DNA of 64,000 nucleotides from contig NZ_VLNY01000005.1 of the NCBI RefSeq assembly GCF_008297975.1, positions 1-64,000 on the forward strand, written 5' to 3'. The position numbers were made by a program, and so were the translations under genes. Positions 8,593-16,839 of the stretch are shown here, piece after piece. The notes under the pieces are model-generated. The model had not been told where the DNA came from and ran no database searches. It saw only the letters and a program-made list of their open reading frames with translations. The DNA comes from Antrihabitans cavernicola (GTDB taxonomy: Bacteria > Actinomycetota > Actinomycetes > Mycobacteriales > Mycobacteriaceae). Numbering within the stretch: the first letter of the stretch is position 1; every line of letters starts with the position of its first letter.

Positions 8593-11372
8593 TCGCCCAC
8601 CGCATCTGCGCCAAGGCTCAGCAGGTCGCGCAGCTGATCCGTACTGAGCTCCGTCACCCAGCTCTCACCGCTGCCGACGGCCAGATCGGCCAATTCCTGC
8701 TTGCTGGCCAGCATCTCGTCGATGCGCTCTTCGACCGTCCCGACGCAGATCAGCTTGCGAACCTGGACATCCTTGCGCTGTCCGATTCGGAACGCACGGT
8801 CTGTGGCTTGGTTCTCCACCGCCGGATTCCACCAACGGTCCAAGTGCACAACATGATTGGCAGCCGTCAGGTTCAAGCCGGTGCCGCCCGCCTTCAGCGA
8901 CAGCAACATCAGCGGCGGACCATCTTCGCCTTGAAATTTCGTGACCATCGAGTCGCGACCGCGCTTGGACACTCCGCCGTGCAGAAATGGAACGTCGACG
9001 TCGAATCGATCCCGCAGGTAGGGCGTGACCATTTCACCGAACTCGCGAAACTGGGTGAAGAGCAAGGCTTTCTCGTCGTCGGCGAGGACCGACTCGACGA
9101 TGTCCTCCACCAGACCCAGTTTCCCCGACCGATGCTTGCCACGGCGCAGCACGTTGCTGCCGTCGCCGAGAAAATGCGCGGGATGGTTGCATACCTGCTT
9201 CAGTCGAGTCAGTGCCGCCAGCACCGCGCCTTTTCGACTCATTCCTTCGGACTTGTCGATCTGCTTCAGCATCTCATCCACGATCGCCCGATACAGCGCC
9301 GCCTGTTCCTCGGTCAGGTTGGCGCGCATGGTCATTTCGAACTTGTCCGGCAGATCGGAGATGACGGTCGGATCCGTCTTGACCCGGCGCAACACGAACG
9401 GTGACGTGATGGTGCGCAACCGTGCGGCCGCGTTGTCGTCGTGCTCGCGCTCGATCGGAATCGCGAACTTGGCCCGAAAGCTCTGCGGACTTCCCAGCAT
9501 CTTGGGGTTCGCGAAATCCAGGATCGCGCGCAGTTCTTCCAAACGGTTCTCCACGGGAGTTCCGGTGAGCGCAATGCGATGCCGCGCAGGCACCGATCGC
9601 ACAGCCTTGGACTGCGCGGTGCCCGCATTCTTGACGTGCTGCGCCTCGTCGAGAACCACGCGGTCCCACGTCAACTCCTTCAGCTGCTCGAAGTCCTTGG
9701 CCACCAGCGCATACGTCGTGATCACCAGATCGGCGGACGCGACGGCCTGAGCGAGTTCTTCGCCTGCCAACCGACCCGAACCGTGGTGGACCTGCACCCG
9801 CAGGTCGGGCGTGAACCGGCTTGCCTCTCGCTGCCAGTTCCCCACCACGGACATGGGGCACACCAACAGCGTTGGGTGCGCTGCCCGTTCGTGCTCGAGC
9901 AGGGCAAGAAGCTGAACGGTTTTGCCGAGCCCCATGTCGTCGGCCAACACGCCACCGATACCCAACGTGCTCATGAACGACAACCAGTCGAGGCCACGGC
10001 GCTGGTACGGACGCAGCTCCGCGTTCAATCCCGCCGGCACGGCGACCTCAGCAGGCTTTCGATCGACGTCGAGCAGCGTCTGCGCCCAGCCTGTTGCCGT
10101 GACCTCCATGACGGGAACGGGCGGCGGATCGGCGGCACCGAACTGCCCGATCAGATCGTTGAGGGTGCCCTCGCCGGTATGGGCCGCAACGAACTTCGCA
10201 GCCTTGGCGAGTGCAGCATGATCGGCTTGCACCCAATGTCCGCGTAGGCGAACGAGATCCGACTTCGCGTGTATCAACCTGGCCATCTCGTCTGCCGTCA
10301 GTACGGTGTAGCCGACCGCGAGTTGCCAGTTGTAGGTGACCAATTCGTTCATACCGACCACGCTGGTGTTCGCTGCCACCACCGTCGGCGATTCCACCTT
10401 CAGCCGCAACGACGGCGCTGCGATGCTTCCCCAGGATCGCGGCAACAGCAACCCGATGCCGTTGGCCCGCAGCTCCAGGGCACCGTGCACCACCAGGTCT
10501 GTGACCACGCTCGTCGGGAGCAGCAGGTCGAGACTGTGCGGATCGCTCGGCACATCCCGGAGCCTCGGGTAGGCGGCGATGGCCTCGCCCAGTTTCCGAA
10601 CAGCGATGCGCAACAACACCGGATCGGCGTTGCGTACCGGAATCGGCTGCGGTGCCTCACCTTCCGGGCGCAGACATACTTCGAGGCGCCACAGCACGTC
10701 GTCGCGCAGGTCGGCCTCGTCATCGTCGGGTTCGAGGAGGCGCAGCACCAGTTCGGGTTCGTCGACGGTCAGGCTGGTCCGCCACGTATCGAACGACCGA
10801 GCCAGCGCTTGCGTACCCCTGATCAGCGGATCGCCGCCGATCAACGATTCGATCAGGGGATGCGAACCGTGGTCGTCGAGTCCGATCAGGTCGCGGGCGA
10901 TGGGGTCGGTGAGCTCGGCGACGAAGTCGGCGAGGATCTGCGACGCGGGCCCGAGCTGCCGCTGCACGGGCGGCATCGCGGCCGCGAGCTCTGCCAACCA
11001 TGCCCGCTGGCGCTCGCCACCGACCAATCGCCACCTGGTCCACCACTCCCCTTCGGCGCGGTACACCTCGGGGACAACCCGACCTGCGCGCACCCAACGA
11101 TCGAGGCCGCGCGCAACGTGGCGGAGGTAGATCAGGTCGCTCGCCAGGCCCTCGTCCCAGTCGGTGCCGAGCAAGACCTCTGCCGTCGCAAGCGGGGTGA
11201 ATGCCTGAGCGCGAATCTGCTCGGTCTCCGACGACGGTTGCAGCACAGTCGCGCGGTGGCGAAACTTGCCGTTCGCGACCGCACGGGCCAGCGGACTGTC
11301 AGGGAGCCGATCCGACTCGTCGTCGCGCCACACCAGGAGGCCGGCGCCCGGCGACCACAGTCCGTGCAGCAT
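8589..11372 (-). CDS. SNF2-family DEAD/DEAH-like helicase
   Basis: This large protein (927 residues) has an actinobacteria-type N-terminal half of about 450 residues with no clear known motif, then a SNF2/Swi2 ATPase. Motifs seen are the Walker A segment LADDMGLGKTVQLL, DEAQHVKN (motif II), LTGTPVENRLEEL (motif III), a C-terminal helicase lobe with LMLLSLKAGGTGLNL, and TDRAFRIGQ (motif VI). Such enzymes use ATP to translocate on double-stranded DNA and remodel bound protein. The start at 11372 (ATG, MLHGLWSPGAGLL) matches the usual family start; an in-frame TTG at 11384 would add four residues. It is coupled by an ATGA overlap to the SWIM-protein gene. Confidence 0.92.
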   Translation of the reverse strand: MLHGLWSPGAGLLVWRDDESDRLPDSPLARAVANGKFRHRATVLQPSSETEQIRAQAFTPLATAEVLLGTDWDEGLASDLIYLRHVARGLDRWVRAGRVVPEVYRAEGEWWTRWRLVGGERQRAWLAELAAAMPPVQRQLGPASQILADFVAELTDPIARDLIGLDDHGSHPLIESLIGGDPLIRGTQALARSFDTWRTSLTVDEPELVLRLLEPDDDEADLRDDVLWRLEVCLRPEGEAPQPIPVRNADPVLLRIAVRKLGEAIAAYPRLRDVPSDPHSLDLLLPTSVVTDLVVHGALELRANGIGLLLPRSWGSIAAPSLRLKVESPTVVAANTSVVGMNELVTYNWQLAVGYTVLTADEMARLIHAKSDLVRLRGHWVQADHAALAKAAKFVAAHTGEGTLNDLIGQFGAADPPPVPVMEVTATGWAQTLLDVDRKPAEVAVPAGLNAELRPYQRRGLDWLSFMSTLGIGGVLADDMGLGKTVQLLALLEHERAAHPTLLVCPMSVVGNWQREASRFTPDLRVQVHHGSGRLAGEELAQAVASADLVITTYALVAKDFEQLKELTWDRVVLDEAQHVKNAGTAQSKAVRSVPARHRIALTGTPVENRLEELRAILDFANPKMLGSPQSFRAKFAIPIEREHDDNAAARLRTITSPFVLRRVKTDPTVISDLPDKFEMTMRANLTEEQAALYRAIVDEMLKQIDKSEGMSRKGAVLAALTRLKQVCNHPAHFLGDGSNVLRRGKHRSGKLGLVEDIVESVLADDEKALLFTQFREFGEMVTPYLRDRFDVDVPFLHGGVSKRGRDSMVTKFQGEDGPPLMLLSLKAGGTGLNLTAANHVVHLDRWWNPAVENQATDRAFRIGQRKDVQVRKLICVGTVEERIDEMLASKQELADLAVGSGESWVTELSTDQLRDLLSLGADAVGE

Positions 11373-11399
11373 CCGACCATCCAATCAGGAGGCCGAGTG

Positions 11400-12182
11400 T
11401 CAGGTCGGATCCACCCGCACCGTCACCTTCGCCGGGTCGAAGCACACCAGGCCTGCGATCGCGGCCGACTCGCTGAACGGCGCCTGATAGCGCCAGGCCA
11501 CGTCGTCGATACCGGCTGCGGCGACGTAGTCGGCCTCACCCTTGTAGGGGCAATACGTGCTGGTCGCGGTCGCGGTCAGCTCGGCGGACACGTCGTCGAC
11601 CGGAATGTAGAACCGTGCGGGCAGGCCGGTCTCGAACAATGCAACCGGCCGTGTGCTGCGTGCCAATTCGGTATCGCCCGCGGTGACGACCACCGTGCGA
11701 CTGGACGGCAGGCAATCGATGCGGTGGAACGGATCGCGCGGATGGCCTCGAACGGGTTGGTCCTCCTCGAACCACTGATCGACGGCGTCGGTCCGAATCG
11801 AGCACAGTTCGGCGAGCACCTCGACCCCCGCGATCGGCTCCGGATACGACCACACCGCATCCGGCACCACACGATCACCGACGCGCAGATGGTGATAGCG
11901 CGCCTGACCCTTGAACGGGCAGGTGGTCACGGTGTCACTGGGTTCGAGCGCCTCGGCGCGAATGTCGGCAAGCGGCAGGTAGTACACGGGCAGGTAACCG
12001 GTTTCGTGCAACAGCACCGCCGACGTGGTGTCCGCGACGGTCGCGCCTGCCAGTTCGGCGCGGATGCGTTTCTCGACCGGGTGCGTGAACACGGCGTGGT
12101 CGGGAAGTACCGACCACAGATCGCCGTTCAGCGTTCCGCTCGACGGCTTGGCGAAGGGTCCGGGGCCGAAGGTCAGCGTCAT
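11400..12182 (-). CDS. Tandem DUF427 domain protein
   Basis: The 260-residue protein consists of two DUF427 modules. Each shows the family pattern with a LFETGLPARFYIP or LHETGYLPVYYLP strand and a CPFKGQARYHHL or CPYKGEADYVAA signature, so the gene looks like an internal duplication. DUF427 proteins have a small beta-fold and no established enzymatic role. The start ATG at 12182 directly precedes the first conserved strand. The gene ends about 27 bases before the helicase gene start on the same strand and is divergent from the HNH-type lipoprotein gene. I cannot assign a function beyond the family. Confidence 0.85.
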   Translation of the reverse strand: MTLTFGPGPFAKPSSGTLNGDLWSVLPDHAVFTHPVEKRIRAELAGATVADTTSAVLLHETGYLPVYYLPLADIRAEALEPSDTVTTCPFKGQARYHHLRVGDRVVPDAVWSYPEPIAGVEVLAELCSIRTDAVDQWFEEDQPVRGHPRDPFHRIDCLPSSRTVVVTAGDTELARSTRPVALFETGLPARFYIPVDDVSAELTATATSTYCPYKGEADYVAAAGIDDVAWRYQAPFSESAAIAGLVCFDPAKVTVRVDPT

Positions 12183-12251
12183 GAAATCCAGCGTACGACC
12201 GCCGTGTCGGTACCGGCAGGCACACTGCTCGCTGTGGAGGGGAGAGCGTTG

Positions 12252-12977
12252 ATGACGATGGTGCGGGCAGCGTTGGTCGGAATGCTGTCGGTGGCGCTGC
12301 TCGCGTCGGCAGGATGCGCGCTGCTGGTGCGACCTGTTCCCGCGCCCGCCCCGGGCAGTCCGACGCGGGCGGCGCTGAACGCCCTCGTCGCCGCGGCCAC
12401 GGTCGTACCCACGCGAACGCATGTCGCCGGCTACGTCCGAGGGTGCAAGGCAGGCCAGGCCTGTGTGTTCGGGCCCGCGTGGAGCGACGACACCGATGCC
12501 GCATTCAGCCACGACGGCTGTGACACCCGCAACAACGTCCTGGCCGTTCAGCTCACCAGCGTGCAGTTCAAGGCGGGAACCCGCAACTGTGTGGTCGTCA
12601 GCGGATCATTGGCAGATCCCTACTCGGGCAGGGTGATCGGGTTCTCGAAAAGCGATGCGAAAGCCGTGCAGATCGATCACGTCTACCCGCTCGCGGCGGC
12701 TTGGGACATGGGCGCCTGGGCGTGGCCGCTCGAGCGTCGCATGCGATTCGCCAACGACGTCGACTTCAACCTCCTCGCCGTCGACGGTCCCACCAACCTG
12801 TCGAAGGGCGACGACACGCCCGCACAATGGCTACCGCCCGACGCTGCCCACCACTGTTACTACGCGGGCAAATATCTGACAGTCGCTGCGCAATACCGAT
12901 TGCCGATCAGTGTCGCGGACCGCGAGGTGCTCTCGCGAATCGCGAGCACCTGCGGCGACGATCAACGGCTAGGTTGA
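12252..12977 (+). CDS. Secreted HNH/DUF1524-type nuclease-like lipoprotein
   Basis: A 241-residue exported protein starting at an ATG with a strong ribosome site (GGAGGGGAG). Residues 1-21 are a hydrophobic signal ending in a lipobox-like LLASAGC, with Cys22 the likely lipid-modified residue. The mature part has the DUF1524/GmrSD C-terminal-type HNH motif QIDHVYPLAAAWDMGAW followed by NDVDFNLLAVDGPTNLSKGD, and paired cysteines that could form disulfides outside the cell. This layout is common in actinobacterial secreted HNH proteins, thought to be extracellular nucleases. Nuclease activity here is inferred from the fold only. Confidence 0.85.
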   Translation: MTMVRAALVGMLSVALLASAGCALLVRPVPAPAPGSPTRAALNALVAAATVVPTRTHVAGYVRGCKAGQACVFGPAWSDDTDAAFSHDGCDTRNNVLAVQLTSVQFKAGTRNCVVVSGSLADPYSGRVIGFSKSDAKAVQIDHVYPLAAAWDMGAWAWPLERRMRFANDVDFNLLAVDGPTNLSKGDDTPAQWLPPDAAHHCYYAGKYLTVAAQYRLPISVADREVLSRIASTCGDDQRLG

Positions 12978-12981
12978 AGGC

Positions 12982-13803
12982 ATGGACCACGCGCGGAGCA
13001 TCGACAAAGACACGACACTGTGCATCTCGCTGGCAGCACGGCCGAGCAACATCGGCACGCGGTTCCACAACTATCTCTACAACGAGCTTTGCCTGAACTA
13101 CGTCTACAAGGCGTTCACCACCACCGACCTCACCGCAGCGATCGGCGGGCTGCGCGGACTGGGCATCCGCGGTTGCGCCATCTCCATGCCGTACAAGGAA
13201 GACGTGATCGCGTTGGTGGACGTGATGCACGATTCGGCGTCGGCCATCGACTCGGTCAACACCATCGTCAACGAGGACGGTGTGCTGCACGCGTACAACA
13301 CCGACTACCAGTCGGTCGCAAATCTGTTGCGGGACAAGGCCGTTTCCACGGACCAGTCGTTCGCGCTCGCCGGTAGCGGCGGGATGGCCAAAGCTGTTGC
13401 TGCCGCGCTGCGGGATGCCGGCTTCACCGACGGCACCGTCGTCGCACGCAATGAAGCTGCCGGAAGCGCACTGGCCGCGAAGTACGGATTCCGCTGGGTT
13501 CCGACGCTCGACACCACACCCGACTTGCTGCTCAACGCGACGCCGATCGGGATGGACGGTGCCGACGCAGACCGCTCGCCGTTCACCGACACCGCCGTGA
13601 ACGCAGCACAGACCGTCTTCGACGTAGTCGCGAAACCGCCGAACACGCCGCTTGTCCGCGCAGCCACGGAGCAGGGCAAGACGGTGATCACAGGCGCGGA
13701 AGTGATTGCGCTGCAAGCGGCTGAGCAGTTCGAGCTCTACACGGGTGTCCGACCGTCGGCGGAGCAGATCGACCGTGCATCGGAGTATTCGCGGGCCGTC
13801 TAG
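12982..13803 (+). CDS. Shikimate 5-dehydrogenase-like protein
   Basis: This 273-residue AroE-like dehydrogenase resembles the shikimate-dehydrogenase-like group rather than the biosynthetic AroE. The catalytic Lys72 in SMPYKEDVI and Asp108 in YNTDYQSV are kept, and the NADP-binding glycine motif AGSGGMAKAVAAAL lies in the middle. The N-terminal substrate region (SLAARPSNIGTRFHNYLYN) lacks the SKSP-type shikimate motif of true AroE but has the serine/arginine pattern of the SdhL group. These enzymes turn over shikimate poorly and their real substrate is unclear. It starts four bases after the lipoprotein gene and overlaps the convergent sulfurtransferase gene by CTAG. Confidence 0.85.
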   Translation: MDHARSIDKDTTLCISLAARPSNIGTRFHNYLYNELCLNYVYKAFTTTDLTAAIGGLRGLGIRGCAISMPYKEDVIALVDVMHDSASAIDSVNTIVNEDGVLHAYNTDYQSVANLLRDKAVSTDQSFALAGSGGMAKAVAAALRDAGFTDGTVVARNEAAGSALAAKYGFRWVPTLDTTPDLLLNATPIGMDGADADRSPFTDTAVNAAQTVFDVVAKPPNTPLVRAATEQGKTVITGAEVIALQAAEQFELYTGVRPSAEQIDRASEYSRAV

Positions 13804-14627
13804 AGATCTTCGACGGGCTCCAGTCCGACCGGTCGGGTGTCGTCGTTCGACCACTGCGACCATGAACCCGGATACAGCGACGCTTCGATACCCGCGACGG
13901 CCAACGCCGCAATCTCGTGCGCGGCGGTGACTCCGGAGCCGCAGTAGACGGCAACCGGAACATCATTTCCGAGTGCATCGAACCGCGCCTTCAGCACCTC
14001 CGCCGACTTGAAATGTCCTGAACTGTCCAGGTTCTCGGCCGTCGGCGCACTGATCGCGCCGGGTATGTGCCCGGCACGCGGATCTACCGGCTCCGTCTCG
14101 CCGCGGTAGCGCTCGCCCGCTCTCGCGTCGAGAAGTACGCCACAGGCAGGCCAGCCGGCCGCCGTATCGATGTCGATGGTCGGCATCGAGTCGCCGGCCA
14201 GAGTCACAGTGCCAGGCGCGGTTTCGTGCGAACCGACCTCCGGCTCCCCACCTGTCGCCAGCCACGCCTGCAATCCACCGTCCAGGATACGAACGTCGGC
14301 GACGCCACCCCACCGCAACAACCACCACGCGCGCGCAGCGGCCATGCCACCCGTGCCGTCGTAGACGACAACGGCGTCGCCGTCGCCGATTCCCCAACGA
14401 CGCGCGGCGGCTTGCAGGTCAGGCAACGACGGCAGCGGGTGTCGACCGGATGCTGTGCTCGGCGGAGCAGCCAACTCGGTTTCCAGATCGACGAACACTG
14501 CTCCGGGGATGTGTCCATCGAGGTAGTCCTGTCGGCCGTTCGGAGCGCCGAGTGCCCATCGAACGTCGAGCACCACCGAGGGGTGAGCTGCCACCGCATC
14601 GGCGCGGATCAACACCGGATCTGTCAT
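13800..14627 (-). CDS. sseA: Sulfurtransferase with two rhodanese domains (SseA-like)
   Basis: This 275-residue protein has two rhodanese domains. The N-terminal one is inactive-type, with LDVRWALG, GHIPGAVFVDLETEL and VVYDGTGGMAAARAWWLLRW, where aspartate stands at the persulfide position. The C-terminal one has the active cysteine Cys229 in the loop VYCGSGVTA. Such enzymes move sulfane sulfur from thiosulfate or mercaptopyruvate to acceptors; the CGSGVT loop favours 3-mercaptopyruvate. It shares an ATGA overlap with the upstream macrodomain gene, so the two are co-transcribed, and it meets the AroE-like gene tail to tail. Confidence 0.9.
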   Translation of the reverse strand: MTDPVLIRADAVAAHPSVVLDVRWALGAPNGRQDYLDGHIPGAVFVDLETELAAPPSTASGRHPLPSLPDLQAAARRWGIGDGDAVVVYDGTGGMAAARAWWLLRWGGVADVRILDGGLQAWLATGGEPEVGSHETAPGTVTLAGDSMPTIDIDTAAGWPACGVLLDARAGERYRGETEPVDPRAGHIPGAISAPTAENLDSSGHFKSAEVLKARFDALGNDVPVAVYCGSGVTAAHEIAALAVAGIEASLYPGSWSQWSNDDTRPVGLEPVEDL

Positions 14628-15139
14628 GACGCGCTCAATTCTGTTCGCAGCAGGTCCGCCATTCGCTCACTGAACGCCACGAAGGTCACAGTGGTCACCT
14701 TCGTGTCGGACGACCGGACGGCGGTGACGGCCTGATGGACTGCGTCGTCGGCGGGCCAGCCGTACACACCCGCCGAGACCAGCGGAAACGCCACTGTGCG
14801 CGCTCCTAGCTCATCGGCAACGGCGAGGCTGCGCGAATAGGCCGAGCGGAGCAGAGCCGACCGGTCCTCGTCGCGCGAATAGACCGGGCCGACCGTATGA
14901 ATGACCCAGGTGGCGGGAAGTGTGCCCGCGGTGGTGGCTACCGCGTCACCGGTGGGAAGTCCGTCAGGAAGCCTCGTCGCACGCAGCTGTCTGCACGCCG
15001 CCAAGATTTCCGGCCCGCCGGCACGATGGATGGCCCCATCGACGCCGCCACCGCCGAGCAACCCTGAATTCGCCGCGTTGACGATCGCGTCGACTGCCAC
15101 GGTGGTGATATCGCCCAGGACCACTTCGATGTCCGTCAC
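14624..15139 (-). CDS. Macrodomain protein, probable O-acetyl-ADP-ribose deacetylase
   Basis: The 171-residue protein is a single macrodomain that binds ADP-ribose. Diagnostic stretches are VDAIVNAANSGLLGGGGVDG followed by AIHRAGG, GDAVATTAGTLPATWVIHTV, and AFPLVSAGVYGWPADDA. MacroD-type proteins with this NAAN..GGGGVDGAIH pattern remove acetyl or ADP-ribosyl groups. The GTG at 15139 is chosen because it directly precedes the first strand (TDIEVVLGDIT). Another GTG is adjacent at 15142. An ATG at 15187 in the same frame overlaps the start codon of the divergent transporter and is less likely. Downstream it is coupled by ATGA to the sulfurtransferase gene. Confidence 0.88.
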   Translation of the reverse strand: MTDIEVVLGDITTVAVDAIVNAANSGLLGGGGVDGAIHRAGGPEILAACRQLRATRLPDGLPTGDAVATTAGTLPATWVIHTVGPVYSRDEDRSALLRSAYSRSLAVADELGARTVAFPLVSAGVYGWPADDAVHQAVTAVRSSDTKVTTVTFVAFSERMADLLRTELSAS

Positions 15140-15185
15140 CACCCCATAATGCCGGGCCAGGAGCTGTCCGGCAGCATGTCCTGAC

Positions 15186-16373
15186 ATGACGCCGAATCCC
15201 GAGCCGACACGCGTCGGGCTGGCACATCCGATCGGCGCGGGCGTGATCACCGCGCTTGTCGGCTTCACCAGTTCGTTTGCCGTCGTCCTCACCGGATTGC
15301 GGGCGGTCGGCGCCACTCCGACGCAAGCTGCGTCCGGGCTGTTGGCGGTGTGCGTGGCTCAGGGCATCGGCATTCTGCTGCTCACCTGGCGTTTTCGGAT
15401 TCCGATCACGTTGGCGTGGTCGACACCCGGCGCCGCATTGCTCGCCGGAACCGGGGTGGTGGTCGGCGGCTGGCCTGCAGCCGTCGGTGCATTCGTCACG
15501 GTGGGACTGCTGATCGTCCTCACCGGTCTGTGGGACCGGTTGGGGCGGCTGATCGCGTCGATTCCCACCGAGTTGGCACAAGCAATGCTCGCGGGCGTGC
15601 TGCTTCCGTTGTGTCTGGCACCCGTGCACGCCGTCAAGGTGTCACCCGCTGCGGTCATCCCGGTGGTGCTGGTCTGGCTTGTGCTGCTGCGGTTCGCGAA
15701 ACGGTGGGCCGTTCCCGCCGCGTTCGGAGTGGCCGCCGTCGCGATCGTCGTCAGCTTGATCGTGAACAACCGGACGATCGATCCCGGTGACCTGGTGCCC
15801 GTCGTTTCGGTGGTCGCGCCGCATTGGACGTGGCAGGCGCTGGTCGGAATCGCGATCCCGCTCTACATCGTGACGATGGCGTCGCAGAACATTCCCGGCA
15901 CAGCCGTGATGGCGTCGTTCGGCTACCGAATTCCTTGGCGCGCAGCGATGTCGGTGACCGGAGTCGGCACCGTCATCGGCGCGCCGGCCGGCGGCTACAC
16001 GATCAACCTCGCCGCCATCAGTGCCGCGCTTGCGGCTGCACCCGAGGCGCATCCCGACAAGGACAAGCGGTGGACCGCGGCGTTCACCGCCGGCTGCACC
16101 TACCTGGTGTTGGCCCTGTGCTCGGCAGCGTTGGTCGCGTTGGTGACAGCGGCTCCCGAGGGAGTGGTCGAAACCGTTGCGGGCCTTGCCCTACTGGCCA
16201 CGCTGGGCTCGGCACTCGCCGGTGCGCTGAAGTCGGACACGCAGCGCGAGGCAGCGGTGACGACGTTCTTGATCGCAGCGTCGGGAATCAGCTTCTTGGG
16301 TATCGGATCGGCATTCTGGGCGCTCCTCGTCGGACTCGCCGTCCGATGGGTGCTCACCTCCCGCAGCCGCTGA
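15186..16373 (+). CDS. BenE family benzoate/proton symporter-like transporter
   Basis: This 395-residue integral membrane protein has about 11-12 hydrophobic segments and the BenE family pattern: an N-terminal GVITALVGFTSSFAVVLTGL, TLAWSTPGAALLAG, MASQNIPGTAVMASFGY and TGVGTVIGAPAGGYTINLAA. BenE proteins import benzoate with protons, but many relatives sit away from aromatic catabolism genes, as here, so the substrate is uncertain. The ATG at 15186 is divergent from the macrodomain gene. The next gene, a thioesterase, begins 16 bases after the stop and may be co-transcribed. Confidence 0.9.
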   Translation: MTPNPEPTRVGLAHPIGAGVITALVGFTSSFAVVLTGLRAVGATPTQAASGLLAVCVAQGIGILLLTWRFRIPITLAWSTPGAALLAGTGVVVGGWPAAVGAFVTVGLLIVLTGLWDRLGRLIASIPTELAQAMLAGVLLPLCLAPVHAVKVSPAAVIPVVLVWLVLLRFAKRWAVPAAFGVAAVAIVVSLIVNNRTIDPGDLVPVVSVVAPHWTWQALVGIAIPLYIVTMASQNIPGTAVMASFGYRIPWRAAMSVTGVGTVIGAPAGGYTINLAAISAALAAAPEAHPDKDKRWTAAFTAGCTYLVLALCSAALVALVTAAPEGVVETVAGLALLATLGSALAGALKSDTQREAAVTTFLIAASGISFLGIGSAFWALLVGLAVRWVLTSRSR

Positions 16374-16389
16374 CCGATACTGTCGTGGC

Positions 16390-16839
16390 GTGACTGCATC
16401 GGAGCGACCCGTCGACTATCCCGTCCTGTGGCGAGTTCCAACTCGGTGGGCGGACAACGATCACTACGGCCATGTCAACAACGTCACCTATTACGCGTAC
16501 TTCGACACGGCGGTCAACGCATGGTTGATGGACGCAACAGGCACCGATATTCGTGAGCTGTCCGCTATCGGCATCGTCGCCGAGACCTCGTGCACATTCG
16601 TCAGCGAGCTCAGCTTCCCCGAGCAGCTGCAGGTCGGGTTGTCGGTGGTGCGCCTCGGCAATCGGAGCATCGTCTACGCCCTGGCCATCTTTCGGGAGCA
16701 GTCCGACCGCCTGGAACTTGCCGCGACAGGCCGCTTCGTCCACGTCTACGTCGATCGTGACACCCGCAAGCCGGTGCCGATCCCCGACGAGATCCGCACC
16801 GCGGCAACCTCGCTGGTCGTCAATCGCGGTGAAGACTAA
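16390..16839 (+). CDS. Acyl-CoA thioesterase, hotdog fold (4HBT family)
   Basis: A 149-residue hotdog-fold protein with the 4-hydroxybenzoyl-CoA thioesterase signature: VPTRWADNDHYGHVNNVTYY, where the Asp of the ADNDHYGHVN motif is the family catalytic or substrate-activating residue. It would hydrolyse an acyl-CoA to free acid and CoA. The start is GTG at 16390, about 15 residues before the first conserved strand. It follows the BenE-like transporter by 16 bases, a pairing that could fit an aromatic acid, but no such pathway is nearby. It overlaps the convergent phosphotransferase gene by four bases (CTAA). Confidence 0.9.
   Translation: MTASERPVDYPVLWRVPTRWADNDHYGHVNNVTYYAYFDTAVNAWLMDATGTDIRELSAIGIVAETSCTFVSELSFPEQLQVGLSVVRLGNRSIVYALAIFREQSDRLELAATGRFVHVYVDRDTRKPVPIPDEIRTAATSLVVNRGED

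Noticed and set aside
10269-12251. Very long plus-strand open frame opposite the helicase and DUF427 genes
   Set aside because: It is antisense to well-supported genes and has low-complexity Arg/His-rich translation. Only its last part (12252-12977) is a real gene with its own ribosome site and signal peptide.
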